DNA of 64,000 nucleotides from Nigrospora sphaerica (GCA_018287875.1 JAGVVL010000017.1:186001-250000), one strand, 5' to 3'. Shown: positions 11,868-23,337, numbered from the stretch's first letter. Program-made: numbers and translations. The notes: generated by a model not told the origin, from the sequence alone.

Positions 11868-13398
11868 ATGTCTGCCGCCGACGCCGAGTACACGGCCAAA
11901 GAGGTTGCCCAACACAAGGAGACCTCGGATGCCTGGATGGTCATCCATGGCGAGGGTAAGCTTTCCAGTCTCTTTTGCCCCCGGCCTGCCGGACAGCGGC
12001 CGGGTTTGATAGCGGGTGGGAAAAAGGCCGGCCCAGCTGACGCAGTGGGGCCCAGTGTATGATGTGACCAAGTACATTCACGACCACCCGGGCGGTGCCG
12101 ACGTGCTGATCGAGGCGGCCGGCGTCGACGCCAGCGAGGCCTTTGACAACGCCGGCCACTCGGAGGACGCGTTCGAGATCATGGCCGAGTACCGCGTCGG
12201 CACGCTCAAGGGCGCCAAGAAGTACACGGCCAAGCCGGTGCGCGTGGCGCTGGCGGCGCCGGCGCCGGCCAAGACGGCGGGCAAGAAGGGCTCGGCGCTG
12301 CCCAAGGTGCTGGCGGCCTCGGCCTTCACGGCCGGCGCCGTCGGGCTCTACTACGCGGCCGGGCTGCCGGGGCGCGAGCTCGTGCCGGCGGCGTACCTGG
12401 CGCGGCTGCCGTCGCTCGAGGGGCTGCGCAGGCTGCGCGGCCTCGGCCTCGGCGGCGGGGCGCGGCGGCCGGGCCTCGGCTTCCTCGAGGGCGTGCTCGC
12501 GGCGTCGGCGCTGACGGCGGCGGCCGGCACGCTGCTCGGCAAGCGCGTCATGAAGATGATGGACTTCCACATCAACGTGCTCGCCTTCCCGCCCCACGTG
12601 CCCATGGCCAAGGCGCCGCGGCCCGAGGTGCTCCAGGCGCGCGGCTGGCTGCACCCGACGCACTACCAGTCGCTGCCGCTAACGGCCAAGGTGCTGCTCG
12701 CGCCCAACGTCTACCGCCTCGTCTTCGAGCTGCCGACGCCGACGACGGTCGTGGGCCTGCCCATCGGCCAGCACGTCAGCATCGCCGCCCCCGTCAACGG
12801 CAAGACGGTGAGCCGCTCCTACACGCCCGTGTCCAACAACGCCGACCGCGGCGTGCTCGAGCTCGTCATCAAGGTCTACCCCGACGGCGCGCTGACGGGC
12901 GGCTACCTCGCCGGGCTCGCCGTCGGCGACGAGGTGCAGTTCCGCGGCCCCAAGGGCGCCATGCGCTACCGCCGCAACCTTTGCCGCCGCCTCGGCATGG
13001 TGGCCGGCGGCACCGGCATCACGCCCATGTACCAGGTCATCCGCGCCATCTGCGAGGACGACCGCGACACGACCGAGGTCTCGCTCGTCTACGCGAACCG
13101 CACCGAGGAGGACATCCTGCTGCGCGCCGAGCTCGAGGCCTTCGCCCGCCGCTACCCCAAGAACCTCAAGATCCACTACATGCTCGACCAGCCGCCGGCC
13201 TCGGGCTGGGCCTACGGCTCCGGCTACGTCACCAAGGACGTCCTCGCCGAGCACATGCCCGCCCCCGCCGCCGACGCCAAGGTCATGCTCTGCGGGCCCC
13301 CCGGCATGGTCAAGGGCGCCACCGGCGCCCTCGTCCAGCTCGGCTTCGCCCAGCCCGCCGCCACGGCCAAGATGTCGGACCAGATCTTTGTCTTTTAG
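11868..13398 (+). CDS. Cytochrome b5 / NADH-cytochrome b5 reductase fusion
   Basis: Two exons, 11868..11955 and 12056..13398, 476 aa. The 100-nt intron begins GTAAGC, ends GGCCCAG and restores HGEVYDVTKYI. The N-terminal cytochrome b5 domain carries the HPGG motif with haem ligands His40 and His64. A linker follows with two hydrophobic Ala/Gly-rich segments (about 112-130 and 172-190) that could anchor it. The C-terminal half is a ferredoxin-reductase-type flavoprotein: RSYTPVS (283-289) for FAD, GGTGITPM (347-354) and CGPPGM (442-447) for NADH. The predicted role is moving electrons from NADH through FAD to its own b5 haem and on to desaturases, hydroxylases or P450s. It is transcribed away from the P450 at 7740-9567. 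Confidence 0.9.
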
Positions 13399-14218
13399 GC
13401 CTCCCCCCCTTTCCTCCTTTTCTCCCGGGGGACGAGCCGCGCGGGCGAGAGGGAAAGAGAGATGGGAGAACGGGCCCGGGTAATAATGAACGGCCACCCC
13501 GCGCGGCATACCAACTTATACATACCACACAACACGGCAAAGCGACGACTGCCGAAAACTTCAACTGTACTACTCTCTGCATGGTCGATAGAGGAGCGGC
13601 GTTTACGGTTTTACGGATACCCAATGGCGGTAGTTCAAAAGGGCGGCGGGCGCGGGAAGTTGGGAAATAACTAGACGAGTGCGCATCGTCATCATCATTA
13701 TCAATCCATGAATTTCGCATCAGCAACAAGTGTTCGACTTTGGGACATGTTCCCCCGAGGCCATTCGGCGTGACATTTCCTTTTGTGTTCTTCGCGGCGG
13801 GGGGGCCCGCACGCAATCTCTTTCTATGTAGATATCCACTGGTCGTAAGGGCGGCTCGTCCCTCTTGTTGCGAGGCTTCGATATAAGAAAAGACATCGAA
13901 AAAGGTGCCACCTTGCCTTGCCGCCGTTTTCGTGATAACAGGTCATTCCGTCGTGAAATGCTGAATATTTCCCTTCCGTGCTTTTTGGTCCTCCCTAATT
14001 CTGAAACCGTGGGCATGACCGACTCGACCCGGGTGCCCGGATATCCCTGGGACCGCTCTTCCCCACGCGTGAACCGGCGGTCCTACACACAAGATCTCTA
14101 GGACACCCCTGAAGGGTGGGGTAGAGGGGAACGAGGCAGGGATCTAGTTTTTATCTCTCTCTCTCTCTATCAAGGCTTCCCTTCCCCTCCCCTCTCCCCC
14201 CGTCGCCAATCGCGGCCT
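13399..14218. other. Intergenic, convergent 3' ends
   Basis: Lies between the stop codons of two convergent genes. Only 3' UTR-like sequence is seen, with a CT microsatellite at about 14153-14168 just past the RRM gene's stop. No gene found. Confidence 0.6.
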
Positions 14219-15257
14219 CTACCGCCGGGGCATGGCCAGGGACACCTTGAGCGGGGCGCCCTGGTACTCGAGTCCGTTGACGGCGTCGATGGCGGCCTGG
14301 GCCTGGTCGGGCGTCTCGAAGTCGATAAAGGTGAAGTTGCGGCGGCCGTCGCCCTCCTCGCGGGGGCTGATGCGCTTGCTGACGTTTTCGCTGTAAGGGG
14401 GGACGAGGTCCTCGCGTGTTAGCCAAAAGGAAGGACGAAAGGCACCATATACGGGCAGGGCGGAGGGGGAGGGGATGATTCCGAATCGTTTGGGGGTAGC
14501 CCACGCAGATCTTCGTCGGGTGCGGGGAAGGAGAGAAGGGGAGAAGGAAAGGGCAGAAGGAGGGAAGGAAAGGAGGAACGCACAGGTCGAAGCCCTGGAA
14601 CAGGGCCCGCATCTCGGTCTCGTTCTCGACGGGGTCGAGGAGCTGGGGCAGGCCGCCGACGTGCAGCTGACGACCCTCCTCCTGGGCCTTGGTGTTGGCG
14701 GCGCTGCGACCGCCGCCGCCGCCGAAACCGCCCTCGGGACGGGCCCAGCGGCCGTTGTTGTTGCCGTCCGAGGGGCCGTTGGCCCAGCGGTCACCACGGG
14801 GCTCGCGGGGCTCGCGGGGCTCACGCGGGGCGCCGCGGGGCTGGCAGGGGCGGCACTTGACGGGGCGGTCGAACATGGGCTGGCCCTCGAGGGCGGCAAT
14901 GGCGCGCTCGGCCGTGTCCTTGTCGGCGAACTCGACGAAGCCGTAGCCCGGGTTCCGGCCCGAGAAGCCGTCGGTGGCCACGTGGACGCTCTGCACCGAC
15001 TCGAAGCCGTGCTCGGCCACAAAGGCCTCGACGTCGCCCGACGTCGCCTGGTACGCCAGGTTGCCCAGGTAGATGCGGCGTCCGTCGTCGGCGCCGCCGT
15101 CCTGCTGCCGTCCGCCGCGGTTGCCGGATCCGTACGACCGCCCGCCGCCGCCCTCGTTGTTGCGACCGCGCCAGCCCGACGGCGACGGCCCGCCGCTCGG
15201 CGACGTGGCCGCCGACCGCCAGCTGTTGGTCTGCCAGGATCCAGACGGGTCAGACAT
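14219..15257 (-). CDS. RNA-binding protein with two RRM domains
   Basis: Two exons, complement(14219..14390, 14584..15257), 281 aa. The 193-nt intron (donor GTGCGT, acceptor TTACAG) splits RRM2 and joins FQGFD to LENVSKRIS. Residues 1-60 are Gly/Ser/Arg-rich. RRM1 has RNP2 IYLGNL at 62-67 and RNP1 GYGFVEF at 104-110. It is followed by an RG/PREP repeat (141-160) and a Gly-rich stretch. RRM2 has QLHVGGL (197-203) and FTFIDFE (about 244-250). The RRM-RG-RRM plan recalls yeast Sbp1-type mRNA-binding proteins, but I would not name an ortholog. It probably binds mRNA in the cytoplasm or nucleolus. Confidence 0.85.
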
Positions 15258-15893
15258 GATGGGGGTCGAGGGTGGTGAAGAGGTAGGAGGAGAAGGAGAA
15301 GGAGGAGGGGGGATGGGATCAAAAAGAAGGAGGGCGGCGGAGTAGTCGCAGAGGGTAAGCAAGCGGCTACTTTTACTCGGGGGTTGAAGGAGAGAGAAAG
15401 ACGGGGGGCGAGAAGCAAAGGGTCCAGCACAGGCAAAAACACATTATACTCCTCCCACTGGGAAACGGATCCCGCTCTTTCCAACCCCTCCCCCCTCCCT
15501 TTCCCCTGGCCATGGGCAATTTTGTCCCTGCGCTCGGCCCCTGACAGAAATTTGGGATTCCCAGCCCAGGAAAAGCAAAAAATGGGTGCGGGGCTTCCGC
15601 GACTAGCGTTAAGGTCGCGATGGCGGGGCTAGACTGTTTCGGGGCTCGACTCCATGTTTTTGCAGCTGGAGATGCGCCTTTCCGGCCCGCATATCGTCCC
15701 CTCCCCCGTTTCCCGCAGCTGCTACGTCCGCGATTCATTAATACGGACGGGCGAGCGGGTTGGCAAAAAGAAGAAAGAGCACGAAGCCCAGAGGCGGGCG
15801 GGTAAACAAGACAAAAGAGCGACAAGCCCGGTTGCGGGCGACGGGCTAATACGTGGGTATCTTTATAACGGAACGCCATCACGTCATGATAGT
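15258..15893. other. Intergenic between two minus-strand genes
   Basis: Holds the promoter/5' UTR of the RRM gene (CT-rich on the minus strand at 15260-15320) and the 3' flank of the aldo/keto reductase gene. No coding signal. Confidence 0.6.
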
Positions 15894-17105
15894 CTAGTTG
15901 GGCACGTCGCCCTTCAGGATCGAGTACTTCTCCATGATGCCGTCGCGGGGCACGACGCCGACGTCCTCTTTCCTCCGCTGGTTGACGTAGCCGGGGCCGG
16001 GGCTGCTCCAGCTGTAGTCCCTCCACTCGGGGCCCAGCACGGCGCGCATGCGCTCGACCAGGGCCTCGATGGCGACGCGGCGCGCGAGGCTCCATTCGTG
16101 GGCGGCCGCCGTCGCGGGCCCGCTCGGCTTGGAGTTGAGGCCCTCGACGACGCTGCGGAAGAGGGCAAAGGTCTCGTCGAGTTCGGCAACGTTGGCGACG
16201 CCCATGACGCTGACGCCGACGCGGGCGGGCGCGGGCAGGCCGGCCGCCAGGACGCCGCCGAGGGCGGCGCCGTCGCGCGCCCAGTTGTCGAGGGCCCAGC
16301 GGATGGCCACCTTTTCGAGCTTCTCGCCGGCGGCCTCCGCCACTGCGACGAGGTCCCGCACGGCGCGGCGCAGGCCCTCGGGGCTCGGGTGCCAGGCCGC
16401 CATCGGCCCGCCATCGGCGCCGCGCGTCGTCAGCAGGCCCATGCCCAGCATGCTGGCGTTGAGCACGACGTCGACGCCGGCGGCGGCGAAGCGGCGCAGC
16501 GCCGACGTGCCCAGCGTCGTGTTCTGGATGGTGAAGTGGCCGTAGCTGAGCACGGCGTCGAGCGGCTCGCCCGTCTGCGCCCGCACCGCCGTCGCCAGCT
16601 CGCACAGCCGCTCGACGGGGAAGCCGCTGATACCGACGTAGCGGATGACGCCCTCGTCGCGCAGGCGGCGCAGCTCGCGCACGGCGCCGAGCACGTCGGC
16701 GGCCGAGACGAACTCGACGTCGTGCATGTAGACGAGGTCGAGGTGGCTGGTGCGCAGCCGCTCGAGGCTGCGGTAGACCGAGTAGCGCACCCAGGCCGGG
16801 CTGTAGTCGAACTCGTCGCCGGCGATGCGGCCGGCCTTGGTCACGAGGAAGTAGTCGGCGCGCGGCCGGCCCGCGTGGGCGAGGGCGTCGCCCAGGATCG
16901 TCTCGGACGGCCCGTAGTACGGCGACGTGTCAAAGGCCGTGACGCCCAGCTCCAACGCCCGCGCCACGATGGACCGCGCCGGCAGCAGCTCCGGGTTGTG
17001 CGGGTCCTCGACGTACTGGTAGTTGAACGTGGCCGTCCCGAGCACGAGCGGCGGGAGGCACTCGTGAAGCGGCTGGCGACCGACGTGGGGGCCGAGGGAT
17101 CCCAT
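15894..17105 (-). CDS. ara2: Aldo/keto reductase, D-arabinose 1-dehydrogenase type
   Basis: Single exon, 403 aa. The start at 17105 (MGSLGPHVG) is preferred over an in-frame Met at 17387 because the extra 94 residues look like a low-complexity UTR translation. The catalytic tetrad of aldo/keto reductases is present: Asp59 and Tyr64 in AFDTSPYYG, Lys90 in LVTKAGR and His128 in YMHD. Length, the opening LPPLVLGTATFN and the C-terminal region match the fungal Ara2 / plant L-galactose dehydrogenase subgroup. In that group the NAD-dependent enzyme oxidises D-arabinose to the lactone on the way to D-erythroascorbate. The pathway role is family knowledge; it could act on a related sugar. A large antisense open frame on + is a GC-rich shadow. 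Confidence 0.85.
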   Translation of the reverse strand: MGSLGPHVGRQPLHECLPPLVLGTATFNYQYVEDPHNPELLPARSIVARALELGVTAFDTSPYYGPSETILGDALAHAGRPRADYFLVTKAGRIAGDEFDYSPAWVRYSVYRSLERLRTSHLDLVYMHDVEFVSAADVLGAVRELRRLRDEGVIRYVGISGFPVERLCELATAVRAQTGEPLDAVLSYGHFTIQNTTLGTSALRRFAAAGVDVVLNASMLGMGLLTTRGADGGPMAAWHPSPEGLRRAVRDLVAVAEAAGEKLEKVAIRWALDNWARDGAALGGVLAAGLPAPARVGVSVMGVANVAELDETFALFRSVVEGLNSKPSGPATAAAHEWSLARRVAIEALVERMRAVLGPEWRDYSWSSPGPGYVNQRRKEDVGVVPRDGIMEKYSILKGDVPN

Positions 17106-19284
17106 GGTGACGACGGCAAGGGCGGCGAGCTGCTCAGTACCCGAGGGCGTGGGCGAGGTCTCTGGTCGGAGCAAAGCGAGTTGAAGAGAGAACAGACGCG
17201 GCGGGCCGGAGGCTGGGTAGGACCCCAAGAGATTCGAGCTTCTGTCTGGGGGGGCGCACTGGTTCCGATCTAGGGTCCTCACGGGCACTGGCGGCAGAGC
17301 GGGGGAAGGGGGTAGGAAATGGAGAGATATGGGACGTGTACTGTATACAGATAGATGGAATGCGTGGGGCACCGAGAATGGCAACAATCACCGAGGAAGG
17401 GCCTTCATGATGGATAAAGAAGTAGAGGGAGGGGCACGGGATAGACAAGATACCGAAAGCACGAGAGGCGGCGCTGGCCGGTAAGCCCGGGAACGGGCGG
17501 CGCGAGGCCGGTCGGACAAACGAGGCCAAGTCCAAGACCGAGACCAAGTCCAAGACCGAGACCGTTGCTGGTGCGCCCTCGTGATGATTCACCACACATC
17601 ATGATGCCCAGGGGCGGCGTCGCGTCGGAATGGCGCTGGAACCCGGTGCTTCTTCTTTTTTTTCTTCTAGTCTGGCCCCTCCCTCTGCTTAGGACCCCTG
17701 TCCTGTTTTGGAGAATTGACCGTCTAGACCCGCCTCGACTACCAAGACTGTCGTGATAAAGAGGCGATAAGCGCGACGCCGTCTTTACGTCTGCAATGCG
17801 GCTTCAGGCTTCCGTCCGTGCTTGTACTGCTCCTCCCTTTTGGGTGAGAGGGTACGAATTGCCCACCGAGCACGAACCACGGCCTCTGCCCGCCCCACGT
17901 GTTTTCTTATACTTCAGGCCTAAATCTCGTCTCCAATAGCGAGCCTGCCGTGCGATACCCATAGCGCTGTCGGGAATCGAACCCAAGCACTCTACTTCGT
18001 AAAAAAAGCCGCAGTCTCGTCCGCATCCGTGTCTGAGGCAGGAGAGGATGCTGGCATTTTCCCAGCATGAGAGCGGATGAGTCATGGACGGCCAGGAACG
18101 ACCGACGGCTTGGCCCGGACATGGCATCCCCATTTTGTTGACAGATGGGGAAAGAAATGCGATGACAGCATTGATTGTTTCCGACGGCGCTGCTTGCCCG
18201 CTTGCAAATAGAGTTTCCGCCAGCTACCCTGCCGTCAGCTAACGCGAGCGGGGATGAGCCATCCATTCCCAGGTACTTAGTTGTACTATGCATTCGGTCA
18301 GCGATGGTAGCAAGGCAATGGCGGCATCCGGTATTGCCTGGCGGGCGGTCTCGATGTAAACAATGCGGATTGTGGCAGTTAAAGTAGGATGTAGGGGTAC
18401 GCCCCGGATTCCACGGGAGAAGGCGCGACTTCCAAAGCTGGGCCGCCACCCTTGGAGATCATCATCGTCATTTCGTCCAACTCGCTGCCGACGGCCTTGT
18501 CGATGACCAAGCCTTCCCATGCCAGGATGTTATATCTTAGTAGGTAGAAAACGGATAATAGCAACGCGAGAAAACCCCATTCGGCATGCCGGGTCCGCGG
18601 TTGTCCATCACCGGCGGCTTTTTGCGGTCACGGAGGCAGGCGGCACGACCGCACGTCGTAACCCGCACATTAGCCGGAAGCATGTCGACCAGGGGAGCTC
18701 TCTTTCCGGCTACTTTCGCTCTTATTACCATGCGGCAACACCCCCGTTCCTCGCCGGCAGACAATCCATAGCAGCGTACCTTGCAGCCGGCCGACGCTCG
18801 CGGCTCGGCGCCCCCGGCTCGCCTCCCGTGGCCGCCTCTGATGTCCCCATGGAGTTTCGTAAGGGCGTGCGTGGGCGTGCCTACGTGTGTGCCCCCTTCT
18901 ATTTCGTCCCGGGAGGGGGGAAAGACGCAGCCGTCGCCCCGAGGACGGGCCAGGGCCTATATTAAACATCTCCACCCTGCCCCAACCCGTCGAGCCCGAA
19001 GGCCAACGCGACCAGCGTGCTCAAGGCCAGGAAGGAGGACATCGACAGGCTGGAGCAGGCATCGTCGGATCGGGCTTCCGCCTTCCCGCGTAATAAGACG
19101 ACGGCCCTCACACGATCCGGCTGTAGGGGGGAAATGATGTGACGGGTGGCCGTGAAGGGGTTTGGTATAAGTAGGAAGGAAAAGATGGGTTGTATGAGAT
19201 GGGCCTTCGGAATCGACAGGTAGCTAGCCTGTCACGCATGGCCGGATATCAACAGAGACAAGAGCAGACCTTCCCATTTACATC
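17106..19284. other. Intergenic, 2.2 kb
   Basis: Between the divergent AKR and AA8 genes. Contains a perfect 18-bp tandem duplication (ccaagtccaagaccgaga, 17526-17561) and a T-loop-like motif near 17970 without the rest of a tRNA. A short coding-like stretch at about 18968-19137 on + (reads PSSPKANATSVLKARKEDID) lacks a start and any supported splice partner, so no gene is called. Confidence 0.5.
17526..17561. repeat. 18-bp direct tandem repeat, two copies
   Basis: Two adjacent identical copies of an 18-base unit beginning ccaagtccaag. It is in non-coding sequence upstream of the aldo/keto reductase gene. No function is apparent. Confidence 0.8.
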
Positions 19285-20218
19285 ATGAAGTGGACCAAAA
19301 CCACCGCCGTCACCCTCGTCGGCCTCGCGGCCACTGGTGAGTTTACTTCTCCTCATCCTTCGCGACCACCCATCTTTTCCGCCCTTTATACTCCTTCCCT
19401 CGTTTCCCCCCGTACCGTCCCCATAGCTGATCGGCGCCCCTTCGCGCAGTCGTGGCCCAGGCCGAGTCGACGACCTACGAGGACCCCGACACGGGTATCA
19501 CGTTCCAGTCGTACGACGCCCCCGACGGCGTCAGCCTGCGGTTGGCGCTGCCCGCCGCGGCCGGCGGCGCCGACGCCTACGACGCCATCGTGCAGATAGA
19601 GGGACCCGCCTCGCTCGGCTGGATCGCCTGGGCCTGGGGCGGCCAGATGACGTACAACCCTCTGACCGTCGTCTGGCCCGACGGCGACGCCGTGGTGCAC
19701 TCCTCGCGGATGGCTTAGTACGTGCTCGGGCTTTCTTCTCCTCCTTCTCCTCCTCCTTTTCCTTCCCCCCCCCCCCGACTAACTCCCCCGCCAGCGGTTA
19801 CTCCTCGCCAGCGGCCTACGCCGACGCCGCGTACACGGTGCTGCCGCGGGGCACACGCGTGACGGCGGCCGGCCAGCTCAAGTTCACGGCGCTGTGCGGC
19901 GGCTGCACGGCGTGGGCCGACTTTGCGGGCGAGCCCGTCGTCGTTGACGCCGCGCGGCCGGCGTCCTTCGCCTACGCCCTCGCCGCGCGCGCCGTCGCCG
20001 CCCCCGCCCGCAACACGTCGGCCCTCACCATCCACGACGCCGTCGGCCACTGGTCCCACGACCTGCCCGCGGCTCGCTCGCCGCGCTTCGCTGCCTGGGT
20101 CGCCGCCAACCTCGGCAACGGCACCGCGCATGGAACGGCGGCGGCGACGACGATACGGTCCCTGGGGGCGCGTAGGGCCTCGAACGGTGCGCGGCGCGAT
20201 ACGAAGCGGGGCGTGTAG
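19285..20218 (+). CDS. Secreted AA8 cytochrome domain (CDH cytochrome-type)
   Basis: Three exons, 19285..19336, 19450..19717 and 19795..20218, 247 aa. Introns of 113 and 77 nt start GTGAGT and GTACGT and end GCGCAG and GCCAG. Residues 1-22 form a signal peptide ending VVAQA. The remainder matches the haem-b domain of cellobiose dehydrogenase (DOMON-like beta-sandwich): YEDPDTGITFQSY, WAWGGQMTYNP and a Cys141/Cys144 pair (CGGC). Met84, about residue 62 of the mature chain, fits the axial Met of the CDH cytochrome; the His ligand is probably one of those in IHDAVGH. No flavin dehydrogenase domain or cellulose-binding module follows before the stop codon. It would act outside the cell as a one-electron carrier, perhaps with copper polysaccharide monooxygenases. 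Confidence 0.88.
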
Positions 20219-21166
20219 AGGATGGAGAGAGACGAGCAGATCGGGCAACGTCGTACAAGGTATGACGAGGTGTTACAGATAACAGAGAGACTGTGGCCTT
20301 GCTGTATAGAAGCATTTGTGATACAGGCTCAGCTACCACACTTAAAACAACGTGTCGTCTGAATGTGTCTATTGAACGTCGGGTTGAAGACGTCGGTTGA
20401 AGGCACGGGTCTGCCTTGGACGCGGCCTACCGGTGGTGGATATCATGACACCCAAGAGTCGCCACAACCGGAAGCGAATGTGCGGCATCGCCACAACTCG
20501 ATGGTGGTCGATTATCAATAATCGACCTAGGGCAGGATACCGGGTATGCACAGCCGACAGAGGCAGGCCTTCGGACAGAAGTATGCCACCGCGCGGCTGC
20601 GTATCTAACAAACCGCCTGCCACATTCCGGGATGCACCTGACTGGCGTTTCTACGCGTTCATTGGCCCAAGCCCAAGGCTATTGACAAGGGGCGAACGAC
20701 GTTCCTGTTAAAGTTGGAGCGCTCGCAGGGCCATAGGCCACCTACCTGCGTAGGGAATGGCAATTCGAGGTCATCCGAAGTTGAGAACATCCGAGGACGT
20801 GTCGGTATGCCAAAGCGGTGCCATTGGTCTTTCGCAATAATAGGGCTCTTTGTGGCGGGTGGCTCAATGATGCCATGTCGCCGAGGAGACCAGGGGCGAA
20901 GGACGATTGGGGTGAGTGGACGGGAACCGCAGAAAAGCCCTGTACGGAACATCGAAGGCAGGGAGGTATGTACTCACGCTGTCCCACGCACCGAGGTGCC
21001 TACCTATGGGAGAGGGAAAGAGGCCGGATCGGGCAGAGGATGGCCCACGAGCATACGTATAAGCACGCCCGGCGACGGTAGGGAATCCGCTTCGGTTCGA
21101 CTTCCTCGTAGGCGGCATTGCCTTTCGCTTGGACCCTCGGTCTCGCATCCTCTGTAGCAAAGAAGC
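20219..21166. other. Intergenic, convergent 3' ends
   Basis: Lies between the stops of the AA8 gene (+) and the ARP6 gene (-). Short open frames on both strands have no family pattern or splice support. Confidence 0.55.
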
Positions 21167-22519
21167 TCAGGGCCTGGTGATGCCCATCGCAAACTTGCGG
21201 GCGACCCAAGCGGCACCGTGCTCGTCGTACTCCTGCTTGGTGACGGCCAGCGCGTTGACGTGGGGGTGCTTGGCAAAGTTGGCGCCGCCGTGCCAGGTGC
21301 TCGTGATGGGGTCGGCGGGGCGGGCGACGCGCACGACGCAGTCGTCGGGCACAAGGGCGACAATCTCAGTCTGCAGGCGCTGGACGAAGCCGTCGAACAG
21401 GGCGTTGCCGCCGACGACGACGACGTTGGCGAGCAGGGCGGGCCACAGGCCGACGGGCACGGCGTGCAGGGCGTCGAGCACGAGCGTCGCCAGCCCCGAC
21501 TGGCGCAGACCGACGTCGGACGGGTGGAAGAGCAGCTCGGGCACGGCGAAGCGCTCGTTGCGCAGCGTCAGCACGTCCTCGCCGCCCGCGTCGCCCGCGG
21601 CCGCCGCCAGCTTGCGGGCGCGCGTGCCGAGCGTCGGGTCGTAGTCGCGCACGACGCCGTGACGGCGGGCGTGGAAGTCGGGCAACACGTAGTCCTTGGC
21701 GATGCCGGCGCCGGTGCGATAGTCTTCGCGAGGCGGGACGCCGCGCGGGCCCTTCCAGGTGCGGTCGAGGTCGGCGGCAAAGTCGAGCGAGACGTAGCAG
21801 GCCTGCTCCTTAATCTCGTTGACGATGTAAGGGTCGTTGCGCATGTCGTAGTGGCGCAGCGACAGCAGGCGCGTGAGGTGGTTCGTCAGCAGCTTGCCAC
21901 CGACGTCGAGGCGGCGCACCGCCGGGTGCAGGGGCTGGCCGTGCAGCACGGGCGTCACCGTCGTGTGCGAGTAGCCCGAGTCGACCAGCAGCACAGCCTC
22001 GGCCGGCAGCGGCGCCACCGTGTCGGGGTCGCGCGGCGTGCGGAACACGGCCTGGACATCGTGGTATGCGCCCAGCGCCGGCGCCGGCACGCGGCAGTAG
22101 CTGGCGAAGCCAAACTCCTCAAACACCATCTGGTCGCAATTGGTTTGCAGCACCGGCAGCCCGTTGAGCGGCTCCGTGAGCAACAGACGTGTCTCGGCCG
22201 GGTCGCCGCACGGCTGGGGGCAGTCGTCGTCGAAGAACTGGCGGTCCCAGATCTCCTTCTGCGCCTCCCAATTCACGATGAAGCCCTTCTCGACCGGCCG
22301 CCGGAAGGCCATCTCGCTGAAATCCTTGCATCGGTCCAGTTCGGAGCCGACGTAGATGTTGCGGTCGGCATCGCGCGCGATGCAGTTGGGGATAATGGTG
22401 GGTTCGTCGGTCGCCTCGTCCGTCACGTATCCGGCCTTGATCGTGTACCCGCCGTTGTCCAGCACCAGCGTTCGTGAGGGCGGTGCCGGACGCGTGTTCT
22501 TGGGTTTCCTGGGCGCCAT
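21167..22519 (-). CDS. arp6: Actin-related protein 6
   Basis: Single exon, 450 aa, starting MAPRKPKN; a Met 19 codons further upstream (22576) adds only unlikely sequence. The actin fold is visible: the phosphate-1 loop reads LVLDNGGYTIKAGY, and VLLVDSGYSHTTVTP matches phosphate-loop 2. The motif NVVVVGGNALFDGF matches the adenosine loop, and STWHGGANFA lies near the C terminus. The D-N-G-G variant, the DRCKDFSEMAFRRPVEKG stretch and the overall length are those of Arp6, a nuclear subunit of the SWR1 complex that places histone H2A.Z into chromatin. A stretch of about 25 residues around FHARRHGVVRDYD is a fungal insertion. A long antisense frame (21218-22477) is a shadow. Confidence 0.92.
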   Translation of the reverse strand: MAPRKPKNTRPAPPSRTLVLDNGGYTIKAGYVTDEATDEPTIIPNCIARDADRNIYVGSELDRCKDFSEMAFRRPVEKGFIVNWEAQKEIWDRQFFDDDCPQPCGDPAETRLLLTEPLNGLPVLQTNCDQMVFEEFGFASYCRVPAPALGAYHDVQAVFRTPRDPDTVAPLPAEAVLLVDSGYSHTTVTPVLHGQPLHPAVRRLDVGGKLLTNHLTRLLSLRHYDMRNDPYIVNEIKEQACYVSLDFAADLDRTWKGPRGVPPREDYRTGAGIAKDYVLPDFHARRHGVVRDYDPTLGTRARKLAAAAGDAGGEDVLTLRNERFAVPELLFHPSDVGLRQSGLATLVLDALHAVPVGLWPALLANVVVVGGNALFDGFVQRLQTEIVALVPDDCVVRVARPADPITSTWHGGANFAKHPHVNALAVTKQEYDEHGAAWVARKFAMGITRP

Positions 22520-23337
22520 TGCGAGTCTCGGGGCTGTTGGTAATACAAGAAGCGAGCGGCTTGCGCAAATCGTCACGGCGGGGTCGACAGCAGGTTGCTG
22601 TGGTCCGGGTCAGAATCTCTCGAGGCAATAAGGCTGCTTCCGGCGTGACTTGTGTGCTTGGGGCAATTGGGCGGCGAGGCCGGCTCGTCGAGGGATAGCT
22701 TGTGTCCAGGTGTGATCTCAGTTGCAGAGGTGAACATGATCCTAGAGTAGAAACATGTTCCGGTGGACGCCAGAGTAATAGCAAGTTCAAGCGGGATGAA
22801 TCACAGGCAAGAATAGATAGATGGTGGATGGAAAGTAATGTTGCTTGTGGGGCTGCTCTGGCAGCTGGCGGTCGCAATGTTGCGCTCCTCTCTAGGTACA
22901 TAGGTACATGTATGTAGCTGCAGGTGGGCTTTTGGCCCCTTCTACCTCCATGGCAGGCCCGACACAATTCATAGCGATTACAGGCTAGATGATGGCAATG
23001 GCACACACGCAAGCAGAAGCCGGGACGGATCAGGCGGTAGTGAAGAGCAGGACCGAACACTGTCGGCCTGTCGATGTATTTACAATTTCCCTCTCGCTAT
23101 GCTATTCGTCTGTGTGTCTGTTTGTCCTTATAAATACCCGTAAACGACCGAGTAGAGAGGATTCCTTCGCGCTAAATATCAAATGTCCGTCCAGGCTTGC
23201 CTCTGGCACGCAGCACTGCAGAGGGGAGAGGGGTGTCGTATCATCGTAGCTAGTTGTGCAGCCTCGCAAGAGGGGGTCGAGGCCATGAAACCATGCATAT
23301 CGGAGTATTCATAGACCGCAGAGTGCGTACCTATTCA
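22520..23337. other. Intergenic
   Basis: Holds the ARP6 promoter side and the 3' flank of the F-box gene. No coding signal; a pyrimidine/AT-rich stretch lies near 23080-23180. Confidence 0.55.

Noticed and set aside
15654..17273. 539-codon open frame on + opposite the aldo/keto reductase
   Set aside because: It is a GC-rich antisense shadow of a gene with an intact catalytic tetrad; its translation is low-complexity and matches no family.
17935..18030. tRNA-like T-loop (gggaatcgaaccc) on the minus strand
   Set aside because: The T arm pairs, but no matching 5' acceptor stem, D arm or anticodon arm is found at the right distance.
21218..22477. 419-codon open frame on + opposite ARP6
   Set aside because: Antisense shadow; the minus-strand ARP6 motifs are unambiguous.
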